64,000 nucleotides of DNA from Desulforhabdus amnigena (GCF_027925305.1 NZ_BSDR01000001.1:3614501-3678500), one strand, 5' to 3'. Counted from the stretch's first letter, positions 43,663 to 53,118 are shown. The notes: generated by a model from the letters alone, not told the origin. A program made the numbers and translations.

Positions 43663-44316
43663 ATGGAAAAACCGATAGAAAATTACTGGCAGATTCGATT
43701 GAGAAATCTTAAGGAAGCATTGGAAGAAAACAACTTCCAGGTTTTTATGGCACAGGATCTCGGTGAAGCCAGGAAGATCGTTTTGGATGAAATTCTGCCC
43801 CAATCCGGCGCCAAAAGTGTTTCCTGGGGAGGGTCCATGACCCTTGTGTCTTCGGGACTCATCGAGGCCGTCAAGGCGAAACCCGGTCTGGAAGTTATCG
43901 ATACTTTTGATAAAACCATTTCCAGGGAAGAGGTGATGGAACGCCGCCGGCAGTCCCTCCTGGTGGACCTTTTCATTACCGGCACCAATGCCGTGACGGA
44001 AACGGGAAAGCTTGTCAACCTGGATATGATCGGCAACCGCGTCGGGGCCATCACCTTTGGACCGAGAAACGTGGTGATCCTTTTGGGACGCAATAAAATC
44101 GTGCCCGACCTGGAAGACGCCATGCTGCGCATCAAGGATTATGTGGCTCCGACGAACGCCATGCGGTTGGAGATGAAGACCCCTTGTGTGAAGACTTCCT
44201 ATTGCGAAGAATGCAAGAGCCCCGAGCGCATATGCAATTCCTGGGCGATCACCGAAAAGAGCTTCCCCAAGGGCCGCATCAAAGTGGTCCTGATCAATGA
44301 AAACGTCGGAATTTGA
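43663..44316 (+). CDS. LUD domain protein (LutC/DUF162-like)
   Basis: 217 residues. VSWGGSMTLVSSGL and LFITGTNAVTETGKLVNLDM match the LUD fold of LutB/LutC. The C-terminal CVKTSYCEECKSPERICNSW adds four cysteines, unusual for plain LutC. LUD proteins take part in lactate oxidation complexes, but no lutA/lutB gene lies nearby, so the role here is open. AAAGGAGG precedes the ATG region. Confidence 0.88.
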   Translation: MEKPIENYWQIRLRNLKEALEENNFQVFMAQDLGEARKIVLDEILPQSGAKSVSWGGSMTLVSSGLIEAVKAKPGLEVIDTFDKTISREEVMERRRQSLLVDLFITGTNAVTETGKLVNLDMIGNRVGAITFGPRNVVILLGRNKIVPDLEDAMLRIKDYVAPTNAMRLEMKTPCVKTSYCEECKSPERICNSWAITEKSFPKGRIKVVLINENVGI

Positions 44317-44446
44317 GCACCGGTGACCTTTTTATATGAAAAAGGGCTCATGGTTCATAGTTCATGGCTCGTGATAACATCGTTTTTCAAGAGCGTTTCC
44401 CGCTTCTCTTGTTGGCTTTTAGGGAGTGAGCCGCTCTTGAAATCCC

Positions 44447-44545
44447 CATTTACCACGGAGGCACAGAGCTCACAGAGGAATTCCAAAATCTTCTCCGTGT
44501 CCTCCATGTCTCCGTGGTGAATAACGGGATATTGGAATCCTCCAT
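44447..44545. repeat. Dispersed repeat, ACCACGGAG family, copy 2
   Basis: TTTACCACGGAGGCACAGAG to CTCCGTGGTGAATAACGGGA followed by TATTGGAATCC. It is the inverted counterpart of the copy at 51728-51812, including the GGATTCCAATAT flank. It sits in the 344-bp gap before the metallopeptidase gene; no gene is seen there. Confidence 0.75.
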
Positions 44546-44660
44546 CCCCCTTGTCTCTTTGCTTTTTTTATTTTGTGTTGTGGTCGTTCCGGTCATGGGA
44601 GTTAATTTCTGAGACGGATCAGGTTCCGTTTTGTGTGCAGCGAAGGGGAATATTGTATCC

Positions 44661-45380
44661 ATGAAAGATTCAGAGCATTTGCCGCCGTTTTCTGTCAGGG
44701 AGAGCCAGAGGGCCCGGAGAGTGATCCTTAAAATATTCCCGGGAAAGGGCCTGGAAGTGGTGATTCCCAAGGGGTTTGACCGCAAACACATCCCTTCCAT
44801 CATTCATGAAAAAAAGGAATGGATTGAAGAGGTATTCAACAAGTTTCGGATGCGGGGGCAATACCTGGCGGAAAGCGCTCCGAGCCTGCCGCAAGTGGTG
44901 AACCTCAAGGCGGTCGACCGACTCATCACCGTCCAATACAGACCGGGGCCAGCCTCGAGGATGGAACTCATCGAATCACCCGATTCACATTTGGAATTCA
45001 TAGGCAATGTGAATGACTCCGCAATGTGCAGGCAACTTTTGCGCCTCTGGCTCAAACACCAGGGGCATCGGCACCTCGTTCCATGGCTCCACAGGATCGG
45101 TGAGGAAACAGGCCTCGTTTTTCAAAAAACCCAGGTCCGGGAACAGAAAAGCAGATGGGGAAGCTGTTCCAGCAAGGGAACCATAAGCCTCAACTGCAAG
45201 CTGCTTTTTCTTCCTTCGGAATTGGTGCGATATGTCATGATTCATGAGCTCTGCCACACCATCCATCTCAATCACTCGCCAAGCTTTTGGGCCTCCGTTG
45301 CCAAACTGGAACCTCGCTATAGAGTCCTGGACGCCGGTGTGAACGCTGCACAAAGCCACGTCCCTCCATGGGCCCGGTGA
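44661..45380 (+). CDS. YgjP/SprT-like M48-type metallopeptidase (DUF45)
   Basis: 239 residues from ATG 44661. The zinc motif is MIHELCHTIHLNHSPSFW (HExxH plus a downstream His), with the preceding family block KSRWGSCSSKGTISLNCKLL. DUF45 proteins are predicted zinc peptidases. AAGGGG is 14 bases upstream, rather far; a TTG at 44631 is an alternative. Single gene. Confidence 0.9.
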   Translation: MKDSEHLPPFSVRESQRARRVILKIFPGKGLEVVIPKGFDRKHIPSIIHEKKEWIEEVFNKFRMRGQYLAESAPSLPQVVNLKAVDRLITVQYRPGPASRMELIESPDSHLEFIGNVNDSAMCRQLLRLWLKHQGHRHLVPWLHRIGEETGLVFQKTQVREQKSRWGSCSSKGTISLNCKLLFLPSELVRYVMIHELCHTIHLNHSPSFWASVAKLEPRYRVLDAGVNAAQSHVPPWAR

Positions 45381-45561
45381 TCCGGCTTACGATTCCATGC
45401 CGTACCCCGGGAAACAGTTCAAGAAACAGTTCGATCGTTCTACACTCTCAGGACGATTCAAGGCTTTCCTGTGGGGGTGGTGCAGTCGATCGTTTGCTGG
45501 AAGCCATCACGATCTTTGAACCCTTAAGCACCTGAGCACATATTTTTTGGCATTTTCATAC

Positions 45562-45638
45562 CGTCATACCGGCGAAAGCCGGTATCCAGAGAATTTGCCG
45601 TGGGGCTGGATTCCGGCTAAAAGCATGCCGGAATGACG
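45562..45638. repeat. Dispersed inverted repeat (CGTCATACCGGC type)
   Basis: CGTCATACCGGC-GAAA-GCCGGTATCCAG ... CTGGATTCCGGC ... GCCGGAATGACG. Nested hairpins with outer arms that pair with each other. This unit is widespread as an intergenic repeat in proteobacterial genomes. It lies in the gap 45381-45718. Confidence 0.85.
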
Positions 45639-45718
45639 TAATCAATAAGGCTCAAGAATGTTAAATAACTTCTGCTCAGGTACTTAAACATCGGGTATGA
45701 GAATATCCGGCCGGCAGG

Positions 45719-46456
45719 ATGTTAAAAGAGATGCGCATCGCGGTGATATCCGATATTCATGGGAACTTGGAAGCGTTCCGGGAGGTCCTGAAAAACCTGG
45801 ATCAGACCCGGGTGGATTGTGTGGCCTCCCTGGGGGACAACATCGGGTATGGCCCCGAACCGGAAGAGGTTCTGGAACTTCTGAAAGCCCGGAACATCCC
45901 TTCCGTCATGGGGAACCACGAACTGGGGATTGTCGATCCATCTTTTCTTCCCCGTTTCAACCCTTCCGCGCGCCTCTCCCTGGAGATTACACGGAGGCTC
46001 CTTTCACCCGCGAGCATCGAATACCTGAAGACCTTCAAGGCTTCTCGCGTCGTCTGTGATTGCTTGTGCGTTCATGGTTTTCCTCCCGATTCCATCAATA
46101 CCTATCTCTTCCAGGTTTCTGAAAGCCTCATGCACCGCGCCTTTCTGGAACTTCAGCAGGAGATCTGCTTCGTGGGGCACACTCATGAACTGGCGCTGGT
46201 CGTTTCGAAGGGGTTGAAACATCATGCAATCCCCCTGGAAGAAGGGATTATTTTCCTGCCCAAAGGTGAAAAGTACATCATCAACGTGGGAAGTGTCGGA
46301 CAGCCAAGGGACGGCGACAATCGGGCCAAGTACGTCATCTGGGACGGCGAAGCGCGGACACTGGATGTTCGGTTTATCCCTTACGATATCGCAGCAACGG
46401 TGAAGAAAATCCTGGACCTAGGGTTTCCCGAGATCAATGCCCGGCGTCTCTGGTAG
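45719..46456 (+). CDS. Calcineurin-like phosphoesterase (YfcE/MJ0936 family)
   Basis: 245 residues. Metal-site motifs: ISDIHGNLEA (D-x-H), GDNIGYGPEP, MGNHE, CVHG, and GHTHELALV near residue 160; NVGSVGQPRDGD is typical of YfcE-type phosphodiesterases. An internal start at ATG 45731 is possible. The kinase gene follows 24 bp downstream, so both may be co-transcribed. Confidence 0.9.
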   Translation: MLKEMRIAVISDIHGNLEAFREVLKNLDQTRVDCVASLGDNIGYGPEPEEVLELLKARNIPSVMGNHELGIVDPSFLPRFNPSARLSLEITRRLLSPASIEYLKTFKASRVVCDCLCVHGFPPDSINTYLFQVSESLMHRAFLELQQEICFVGHTHELALVVSKGLKHHAIPLEEGIIFLPKGEKYIINVGSVGQPRDGDNRAKYVIWDGEARTLDVRFIPYDIAATVKKILDLGFPEINARRLW

Positions 46457-46480
46457 CACGCGAGAAAAAGAGAAACATGA

Positions 46481-47842
46481 ATGAAGACCGTTGGCAAATA
46501 TGAAGTATGCGGCTTGCTGGGAAGAGGTGGAATGGGAGTGGTCTACAAAGCCCGCCTTCCCGTCGTCAACAAAATGGTGGCGCTGAAACTGCTGGCGCCT
46601 CATCCGCATCTCCTGCATTCCCTGGGAAGGGAGGAAGTCGAGCGGCGCTTCATCGCTGAAGCGGTCGCGATGGCGGCATTGCGCCATCCGCATCTATTGA
46701 AAGTATTGGACTTCGACTATGACGAAGGCTCACCTTTCTTCACGATGGAATACTATTATCAGAATCTGGGGATGCTCATCGGGGAGAGTGCCCGGGTGGA
46801 AGAGCCCACCCGTATGCTCAGCCTCGACAAGGCCATCCGCTATACGCGCCAGATCCTTCTGGGGCTGGGGAGAATGCATCGTGCAGGGATGGTGCACCGT
46901 GACGTCAAACCCTATAATTTGTTCATTACCGATGAAGATCAGGTGAAGATCGGAGATTTTGGCCTTTCCAAGTTACGGGGGGAAGACTTCCGCAATCCGC
47001 CCAATGTCATGGTGGGTTCTCCCTATTATGCCGCTCCCGAACAGGAAAGGGACCCCGAGACAGTGGACGGGAGGGCGGACCTTTATGGTGTGGGGGTAGT
47101 TTTCTATCGCATGCTGACGGGGAGGTTGCCTGAAGCGGAAATGCTCCCGCCGAGCGAATGCCATCCGGACGTGGATCCTTCCTGGGATGATTTTGTGTGG
47201 AAAGCCATTGCGCCCCTGAGGGAAAATCGTTTCAACCGTGCTGAAGAGATGCTGGGAAGGCTCGATGTGCTGAGCAAAGCCTGGGAGGAAAAAAAACGGG
47301 ATATCTGCCGCTCGTTTCCCGAGAGGTCAACGCAAGTGATTGAGCCGAAACAGGAAATGATTGCCTCGCTGCGCGCCGCCCCCGCCAAGGTGGGCCCTCG
47401 GGAGGCTCCCGAAATTTTTCGGTGCGACAGTCTTTACCGTCCGCTTCATTCCCTTGCCAATGATTTTGAGATCCTTGAAAATAAAGGAATCGTTCTCGAC
47501 AGGGCAACGAATCTCTTCTGGCAGAAAGGAGGGTCCCCTGATCCCCTGGAGTGGGAGAATGCGCATGACTACGTGCGAAACCTCAACGAGGAACACTTCG
47601 GGGGATGTTCCACATGGCGGCTTCCCACCGTAAATGAATTGCTTTCTCTCATAAAGCCCGTTGCCCATGGAGAGGACGATTGCATGGAGCCGGTATTTGA
47701 CCGGAGCAAAAAGTGGCTCTGGAGCTGTGATCGGCGTTCTTTCACTGCTGCATGGTATGTGGATGGGGAACTGGGGTTTGCAGGCTGGGGGGATTTCACC
47801 TGCCAATATTATGTGCGGGCAGTGTGTCTCAGGCAGGGCTGA
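46481..47842 (+). CDS. Ser/Thr protein kinase fused to a C-terminal DUF1566 domain
   Basis: 453 residues. Kinase domain 1-270: GRGGMGVVYKARL (P-loop), VALKLL (Lys), HRDVKPYNLFITDEDQVKIG and DFGLSKLRG (catalytic and metal-binding Asp), YYAAPEQERDP. From ~340 to the end a DUF1566/Lcl-type lectin-like fold: VLDRATNLFWQKGG, WRLPTVNELLSLI, YYVRAVCLRQG. No membrane segment lies between, so both parts should be cytoplasmic. All catalytic residues are present. GTG/ATG choices near 46481 lack a strong ribosome site. A terminator follows at 48002. Confidence 0.9.
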   Translation: MKTVGKYEVCGLLGRGGMGVVYKARLPVVNKMVALKLLAPHPHLLHSLGREEVERRFIAEAVAMAALRHPHLLKVLDFDYDEGSPFFTMEYYYQNLGMLIGESARVEEPTRMLSLDKAIRYTRQILLGLGRMHRAGMVHRDVKPYNLFITDEDQVKIGDFGLSKLRGEDFRNPPNVMVGSPYYAAPEQERDPETVDGRADLYGVGVVFYRMLTGRLPEAEMLPPSECHPDVDPSWDDFVWKAIAPLRENRFNRAEEMLGRLDVLSKAWEEKKRDICRSFPERSTQVIEPKQEMIASLRAAPAKVGPREAPEIFRCDSLYRPLHSLANDFEILENKGIVLDRATNLFWQKGGSPDPLEWENAHDYVRNLNEEHFGGCSTWRLPTVNELLSLIKPVAHGEDDCMEPVFDRSKKWLWSCDRRSFTAAWYVDGELGFAGWGDFTCQYYVRAVCLRQG

Positions 47843-48001
47843 AAACAGTCGGAATGATGGTGCTTCATTCCAGGCGGTCCGGTTGGATGGAGTCGCCGGA
47901 ATACCGCCCCTTACTCTTGCGGCGGCCCCCTGTTTTGTTCCGGGAAGTGGTTGCAATGGAGAGGGCTGTCTCGAATATGCAGGTTTCGGAGTTCAAGGAT
48001 A

Positions 48002-48036
48002 CAAAAAAAGCAGGGTAAATTCCCTGCTTTTTTTGT
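48002..48036 (+). terminator. Bidirectional-looking terminator after the kinase gene
   Basis: AAAAAAAGCAGGG-TAAATT-CCCTGCTTTTTTT. T runs on both strands mean it can end the kinase transcript and that of the small gene at 48091-48264 on the other strand. Confidence 0.85.
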
Positions 48037-48090
48037 ACTGTATATATTTAAAAATCCAAATAAATTAAACTTTGGATTTTTCCGGCTCTT

Positions 48091-48264
48091 TTATTTTTCT
48101 TCTTCTTCCTCTTTGCCGAAATCCCTCATCCATTCCGGATGGAGACGATCGGTGTAAATGTCACCTCCCCCACCCAGCAAATCGGCATAGGACTCATGGG
48201 GGAAGTTGCTCATCCAAAGAGGACGACCCTGCTTTCTCAGTTCGGAAATATCTACTTCGAACAT
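48091..48264 (-). CDS. Small acidic hypothetical protein (57 aa)
   Basis: Minus-strand ORF from ATG 48264 to TAA 48091, preceded by GAGAGGAG at good spacing and followed by the shared terminator at 48002-48036. It begins MFEVDISELRKQGRPLWMSN, has a glycine stretch (LLGGGGDIY) and an acidic end (KEEEEEK). No membrane segment. Too short for usual length cut-offs, but it has start, ribosome site and terminator in order. Family unknown. Confidence 0.7.
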   Translation of the reverse strand: MFEVDISELRKQGRPLWMSNFPHESYADLLGGGGDIYTDRLHPEWMRDFGKEEEEEK

Positions 48265-48492
48265 ATTGAACTCCTCTCTTTTTGGTGAGAGTCATTATTT
48301 TTTATTTCCCAATCCTTTCATTTTACGAAGATACTTTAATCACAAGACATCCATTGTCAATGCTCCATGCTGCAGGAAAAGGAGGGTGACAAAGATTTTG
48401 CCCGGCTTTCTCCCATTTGAGTGACTCTCCGGGCCGGCGGTTTCTTTCATTTTCAACCGGCCTTTCAATGAGCATCCTCCCCGTATTTTTTC

Positions 48493-48522
48493 TTGACAAT
48501 GGAAAGCCTCAACGTCTATACA
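48493..48522 (+). promoter_or_regulatory. Sigma70-type promoter of glyQS
   Basis: TTGACA (48493-48498) and TATACA (48517-48522) with an 18-base spacer, directed at glyQ. Start near 48529, leaving a leader of about 215 bases. Confidence 0.65.
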
Positions 48523-48593
48523 CCGAAATTTACAGCTATTTTTGATGAGATCAGCCGGTTTTTCGGCTGAAGTTTCATATGTTCTTTCAGAAG

Positions 48594-48678
48594 TTGTCCG
48601 AAAACACCCCCCTGCCCCCCCTCAAGGGGGGAATCGAAGCAGGTTCGGCTCCCAAGCAGAGGAATTTTCAGACAGCCT
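48594..48678. repeat. Inverted-repeat unit related to the MITE-like family
   Basis: TTGTCCGAAAACACCCCCCT ... CCCCCCTCAAGGGGGGAAT ... GGAATTTTCAGACAGCC. Outer ends (TGTCCGAAAA / TTTTCAGACA) are inverted, and the CCCCCCTCAAGGGGGGAAT core is shared with the 111-bp repeats at 14182 and 17626. Confidence 0.55.
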
Positions 48679-48743
48679 TTCGGTGATTCAGATTTTGGAA
48701 TCTGACTTTTTTCTTTTTCAAATCCTTATTGAAGGAGCTATCC

Positions 48744-49625
48744 ATGACGTTCCAGGAACTGATCCTTGCACTCAATAAGTTTTGGTCCGAGCGCGGGTGC
48801 GTTATCCAACAGCCGTACGATTTGGAGGTCGGAGCGGGTACGTTCAATCCTGCCACCTTCTTGAGAGTGTTGGGACCCGAGCCGTACAAGGTGGCCTACG
48901 TAGAGCCTTCCCGCCGGCCGACGGACGGCCGTTACGGGGAGAATCCCAACCGGCTTCAGCACTACTACCAGTATCAGGTCGTCATCAAACCTTCTCCGCC
49001 CGATTCTCAGGGGCTTTACCTGGAAAGTCTCAAGAGCTTCGGGATCGATCCCTTGGAACACGATATCCGTTTCGTGGAAGATGACTGGGAATCCCCCACT
49101 CTTGGAGCGTCCGGGCTGGGCTGGGAGGTATGGCTCGACGGTATGGAGATCACTCAGTTTACTTACTTCCAGCAGGTGGGGGGAATTTCCCTGAGCCCCG
49201 TGAGCGTCGAACTCACCTACGGACTGGAACGGATCGCCATGTACCTTCAGGGGGTCGATAACGTTTATGACCTGGCCTGGACGGGGGACATCACTTATGG
49301 AGATGTTCACCATCAGGGTGAAGTGGAATGGTCCCATTACAACTTTGAAGAAGCTGATGTGGACATGCTGCTGCAGCTTTTCAACATGTACGAAGCCGAG
49401 TCCCTGCGCCTCAACGAAAAGGGGTTGGTTCTTCCCAGCTATGATTACACTCTCAAGTGTTCCCACGTGTTCAATTTGTTGGATGCCCGGGGGGCCATCA
49501 GTGTAACGGAGCGAACCAACTACATCGCCCGCGTACGCAACATGGCGCGGTTGGTGGCGCATGCCTATGCGGCGCAGCGTGAAGGGATGGGGTATCCAAT
49601 GCTCCACAAATGGGACCGGAAATAA
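48744..49625 (+). CDS. glyQ: Glycyl-tRNA synthetase alpha subunit
   Basis: 293 residues. Family motifs [40 protein letters not shown] and [20 protein letters not shown]. Forms the alpha2-beta2 bacterial GlyRS with GlyS and charges tRNA-Gly. GAAGGAG sits seven bases before ATG 48744. glyS follows after 16 bases. Confidence 0.97.
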   Translation: MTFQELILALNKFWSERGCVIQQPYDLEVGAGTFNPATFLRVLGPEPYKVAYVEPSRRPTDGRYGENPNRLQHYYQYQVVIKPSPPDSQGLYLESLKSFGIDPLEHDIRFVEDDWESPTLGASGLGWEVWLDGMEITQFTYFQQVGGISLSPVSVELTYGLERIAMYLQGVDNVYDLAWTGDITYGDVHHQGEVEWSHYNFEEADVDMLLQLFNMYEAESLRLNEKGLVLPSYDYTLKCSHVFNLLDARGAISVTERTNYIARVRNMARLVAHAYAAQREGMGYPMLHKWDRK

Positions 49626-49641
49626 CCGAATAGAGGAAACC

Positions 49642-51714
49642 ATGGCAGAAGCACTTTATCTTGAAATAGGAAGTGAAGAGATTCCCGCGGGATACATCCT
49701 GCCGGCCTTGGAAGCCATGTCCACGCAGATGGTGCGCTTCCTGGACGAAAACCGTATCCCCCATGGAGAACCGTTCACCACCGGCACTCCAAGGCGTTTG
49801 GTTCTGAAGGTAGCCGGAGTGGGCCTGCATCAGGAAGCCTGCACCACCGAAATCATGGGGCCTCCCAGACAGGTGGCCTACGATGCGGAAGGCCGCCCCA
49901 CGAAGGCTGCGGAAGGGTTTGCCCGGGGGCAGGGTGTAGCGGTGGAGGATATTCGGATCAAGAAGACCCCCAAAGGGGAATATCTCTGCGTTGTGCGCGA
50001 GGAAACAGGCGTTCCCACCAGGGAACTTCTGGAGAAGATGCTTCCGGACTTCGTGGCGCACATTCCCTTTCCCAAGTCCATGCGCTGGGGGAGCCTGCAT
50101 GTGACCTTTGCCCGCCCCATCCGATGGATTGTGGCGCTTTTGGGTGGAGAAGTCCTCCACTTCCAGTATGGCGACATTCAGAGTGGAAACCAATCTTTCG
50201 GTCATCGGTTCCTGAGTCCCCAATGGGTGACCGTGTCGGATTACGAGAGCCACCGGGAAAATCTCAGAAAGCACTTTGTCATCCTCGACCGGGAAGAGCG
50301 CAGGAACCTCATTGCGAAGGGAATCCAAGAGGCGGCCCGCAGTGTGGGGGGGCGGATTCTGGAAGATGAAGAGCTTCTGGATGAAGTCGCTCAGATCGTG
50401 GAGCATCCGCAGCCTGTAGTGGGAGAGTTCGAAGAAAAATTCTTGAAGCTTCCCCCGGAACTCCTCATTACGGTGATCAAGAAGCACCAGCGTTATTTTG
50501 CCGTAACCGATGAAAAAGGGAACCTGCTCCGCTATTTTGTCACAGTGGCCAACACGGTTCCACGGGACGTGAAAGTGGTGGCGGCGGGAAACGCGCGCGT
50601 GGTGCGGGCTCGCCTGGAAGATGCCCGTTTCTACTACGAGGAAGACCAGAAGGTCCGCCTGGAGGACCGCACGGAGCAATTGAAGGGCGTGGTTTTTCAT
50701 TCCAAGCTGGGCACGAGTTGGGAAAAAGTGGAGCGATTCACCGCCTTGGCCCGGTGGCTCGGCGAAAAGCTGGCACCCGAGTGCCTGGACAGCCTCCTGC
50801 GGGCGGCGTATTTGAGCAAGGCGGACCTGGTGACGGGAATGGTGGGGGAATTTCCGGAACTTCAGGGCGTCATGGGCCGGGCCTACGCGCGGCTGCAGGG
50901 TGAACCGGAAGCGGTGGCGCAGGCGATTTTCGAACATTACCTTCCCAATCGCGCGGGAGGACCCGTTCCTGAAAGCATGGAAGGTTCTCTTCTCAGCATT
51001 GCGGACAAAATGGATACCATCGTCTCCTGTTTCGGGGTGGGACTCATCCCCAGTGGAACGGCCGATCCCTTTGCCCTGCGCCGCCAGACCCTGGGAATCA
51101 TCCGCATCATTCTGGAGAAACCTTTCATCGTCTCCCTTTCGGGCATGATCGATCAGGCGTTGCCCCTTCTCAGCAGCAAACTGACCTCGCCCGCCGAAGA
51201 GGTCAAGAAGGCGGTGTTGGAATTCTTTCAGGGGCGTTTGCACCATTACCTGGTCAGCCAGGAAGGGTTCAGCTCCGATGTGGTGGAGGCTTCCCTCGCG
51301 GTGGGCATCGACGATCTGGTGGATGCCGTGGCGCGCACCAGGGCGCTGGCCGCATTCAAGTTGCGTCCGGATTTTGAAAGCCTGGCCGTCGCCTTCAAGC
51401 GGGTGGTGAATATCATCAAAGAGCCCGAAACGATCCCTGTGGCTCCGGAGCTCCTCCAGAACGCCGAAGAACAGGCGCTCTTTGCAAACCTCTGGGATAC
51501 GGAAGGGGTGGTTTCCGGTTGCCTGGCCAATGCGGACTACGACGCTGCACTCGAGAGCATGTCCCGCCTCAAGGGATTCATCGATGCCTTCTTCGATTCC
51601 GTCCTGGTAATGGACAAGGATGAGGCCGTTCGGCGGAACCGGTTGGCTCTCCTCACCCGCATCCGGAATCTCTTTTCCGGTGTGGCTGATTTCAGAAAAA
51701 TTCAAACCGCTTAG
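49642..51714 (+). CDS. glyS: Glycyl-tRNA synthetase beta subunit
   Basis: 690 residues. Start ALYLEIGSEEIPAGYILPAL and later blocks FRSSHRFLSP-like (QSFGHRFLSPQWVTVSDYES), HQRYFAVTDEKGNLLRYFVT and ADKMDTIVSCFGVGLIPSGT are typical of GlyS; the C-terminus is the tRNA-binding DALR-like part. TAGAGGAAACC precedes ATG 49642. Confidence 0.97.
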   Translation: MAEALYLEIGSEEIPAGYILPALEAMSTQMVRFLDENRIPHGEPFTTGTPRRLVLKVAGVGLHQEACTTEIMGPPRQVAYDAEGRPTKAAEGFARGQGVAVEDIRIKKTPKGEYLCVVREETGVPTRELLEKMLPDFVAHIPFPKSMRWGSLHVTFARPIRWIVALLGGEVLHFQYGDIQSGNQSFGHRFLSPQWVTVSDYESHRENLRKHFVILDREERRNLIAKGIQEAARSVGGRILEDEELLDEVAQIVEHPQPVVGEFEEKFLKLPPELLITVIKKHQRYFAVTDEKGNLLRYFVTVANTVPRDVKVVAAGNARVVRARLEDARFYYEEDQKVRLEDRTEQLKGVVFHSKLGTSWEKVERFTALARWLGEKLAPECLDSLLRAAYLSKADLVTGMVGEFPELQGVMGRAYARLQGEPEAVAQAIFEHYLPNRAGGPVPESMEGSLLSIADKMDTIVSCFGVGLIPSGTADPFALRRQTLGIIRIILEKPFIVSLSGMIDQALPLLSSKLTSPAEEVKKAVLEFFQGRLHHYLVSQEGFSSDVVEASLAVGIDDLVDAVARTRALAAFKLRPDFESLAVAFKRVVNIIKEPETIPVAPELLQNAEEQALFANLWDTEGVVSGCLANADYDAALESMSRLKGFIDAFFDSVLVMDKDEAVRRNRLALLTRIRNLFSGVADFRKIQTA

Positions 51715-51727
51715 GGATTTGGCGGAT

Positions 51728-51812
51728 TCCAATATCCTGTTATTTACCACGGAGGACACGGAGAAGATTTTGGAATTCTTAAGGATTCCTCTGTGCCTCC
51801 GTGGTAGATAGG
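51728..51812. repeat. Dispersed repeat, ACCACGGAG family, copy 3
   Basis: GGATTCCAATATCCTGTTAT followed by TTACCACGGAGGACACGGAG to CTGTGCCTCCGTGGTAG. Inverted ends ACCACGGAGG / CCTCCGTGGT are perfect. It lies between the convergent glyS and nagZ genes and may double as a terminator-like structure. Confidence 0.75.
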
Positions 51813-51833
51813 AATTTTAACCTTCGTGATGAA

Positions 51834-52847
51834 TCAGCATTCCCGTACATGGCGCTGAAGCAGCCGTTCTATGCGCTGGAGGGACCTGTAATGCAGATCC
51901 TGGAGGTTTGTGTCGCCTTCCAAGGCGCTGCTCAGAGCCTGATGGAAGGGAGCGATGTTTTCCGTCTGCTGGCAGAGGAGGAAAAAGTCGATACTGGATG
52001 CCATTCCCTGGAAGACCGTTTCGGCCCAGCTATACCTTTGCGAAACCGCCGCCATGTCCATGTCGTCGCTCAAAAGCACTCCCTCAAATCCCAGCTTGCC
52101 GCGGAGCCATTCATTGTTGATTTTCGGGGAGAGAGTTGCCGGCCAATCTGGATCGAGGTAGGGGTAGAGTGCGTGGGATGTCATGACGCAGTGGACTCCA
52201 TCCCGGATGGCTTCCCTGAAGGGTAACAGGTCCCGTTGCATGGATGCATCGTCAGTCCAATGGATGACGGGTGCGAAATGATGAGGGTCCGATTCCGCCA
52301 GCCCCAATCCTGGAAAATGCTTGGCCGTTGCGGAAACGCCGTTTTTCTGGAGAGTTTGAATCCATATTTTTCCGAGGGCGGCCACTTTTTGAGGGTTTGA
52401 ATCCAGGCAGCGGGCTTCCATGAAGTGTGAGGGGGTGCCGGAGAAGACATCCAGGACTGGAGCCAGATTGATTTGGATGCCTGTTTGCCGCAGTTCATCC
52501 GCTGCTCTGGTCGTCCAATGGACGATGGCTTCGGGGCCTTCCAAAGCCAGATCTCGCGCGGAGGGAAGCTGAGTGAACGGCGCCTCCAGGCGTTGCACCG
52601 GCCCCCCTTCCTGATCGATGGAAACCAGCAGGGATCGTCCCAAAGTTTCACCGGCGAATGACTGGGCTTCCGTCAGCAGGGTTCGGAGCTGCTCAGGGCT
52701 TTCGATATTTCTCCTGAAAAGGACGATTCCCCCGATTTTGAAATCGCGAATGATGAATTTCAACTCTTCGTCCATGTTGGTGCCGTGGAAGCCCACCATA
52801 AGATGTATTCCCGCAGTTTCCTGCCACGGGCGTTTTTTTGCAGTCAT
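51834..52847 (-). CDS. nagZ: Beta-N-acetylhexosaminidase, GH3 (NagZ-like)
   Basis: 337 residues. GH3 features: FGGTNMDEELK-like start (GFHGTNMDEEL), SIDQEGGPVQRLEAPFTQLP, KHFPGLGLAESDPH (catalytic loop with His), VMTSHALYPYLDP and nucleophile Asp in LLSDDMDMAAVS. It removes N-acetylglucosamine from muropeptides in wall recycling. No signal peptide, as for cytoplasmic NagZ. Downstream of pbpC on the same strand, 270 bp apart. Confidence 0.93.
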   Translation of the reverse strand: MTAKKRPWQETAGIHLMVGFHGTNMDEELKFIIRDFKIGGIVLFRRNIESPEQLRTLLTEAQSFAGETLGRSLLVSIDQEGGPVQRLEAPFTQLPSARDLALEGPEAIVHWTTRAADELRQTGIQINLAPVLDVFSGTPSHFMEARCLDSNPQKVAALGKIWIQTLQKNGVSATAKHFPGLGLAESDPHHFAPVIHWTDDASMQRDLLPFREAIRDGVHCVMTSHALYPYLDPDWPATLSPKINNEWLRGKLGFEGVLLSDDMDMAAVSQRYSWAETVFQGMASSIDFFLLCQQTENIAPFHQALSSALEGDTNLQDLHYRSLQRIERLLQRHVREC

Positions 52848-53118
52848 TCTATTTTAGTTCCTTCTTTGACTGATCCGTTCTCGGTTCCAGACAATGAAAC
52901 GGAGTACGGGTCCGGATGCTCCGGCATTTGCGTCTCGAGTCCCGACCCGGCGTGGCAAAAGAGCAAGAATTTTTCCCCGGACAAGCGAATCTGCCTCATT
53001 GCCTTTCCCGCTGGGCTCCTGTATTTGCGCATGGCAGCTAATTTACGGGAGATCGAGTGTGGATGTAAAGGATTAGTGAACAGAGTGTTACAGGCACAAC
53101 CACTAAAGTAGAATTCCT

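Larger units (their letters stand above)
48265..48743. other. Upstream region of glyQS
   Basis: 479 bp without a gene. It contains the glyQS promoter (48493-48522), a hairpin CAGCCGGTTTTTCGGCTG at 48552-48569 and a repeat-like unit at 48594-48678. No T-box features were seen. Confidence 0.5.

Noticed and set aside
48523-48743. T-box riboswitch before glyQS
   Set aside because: No T-box consensus or specifier stem-loop is visible; only a small hairpin and a repeat-like unit.
49498-51759. Minus-strand 753-residue ORF opposite glyS
   Set aside because: Mirror frame of glyS; composition is His/Arg/Gly-rich as usual for antisense frames.
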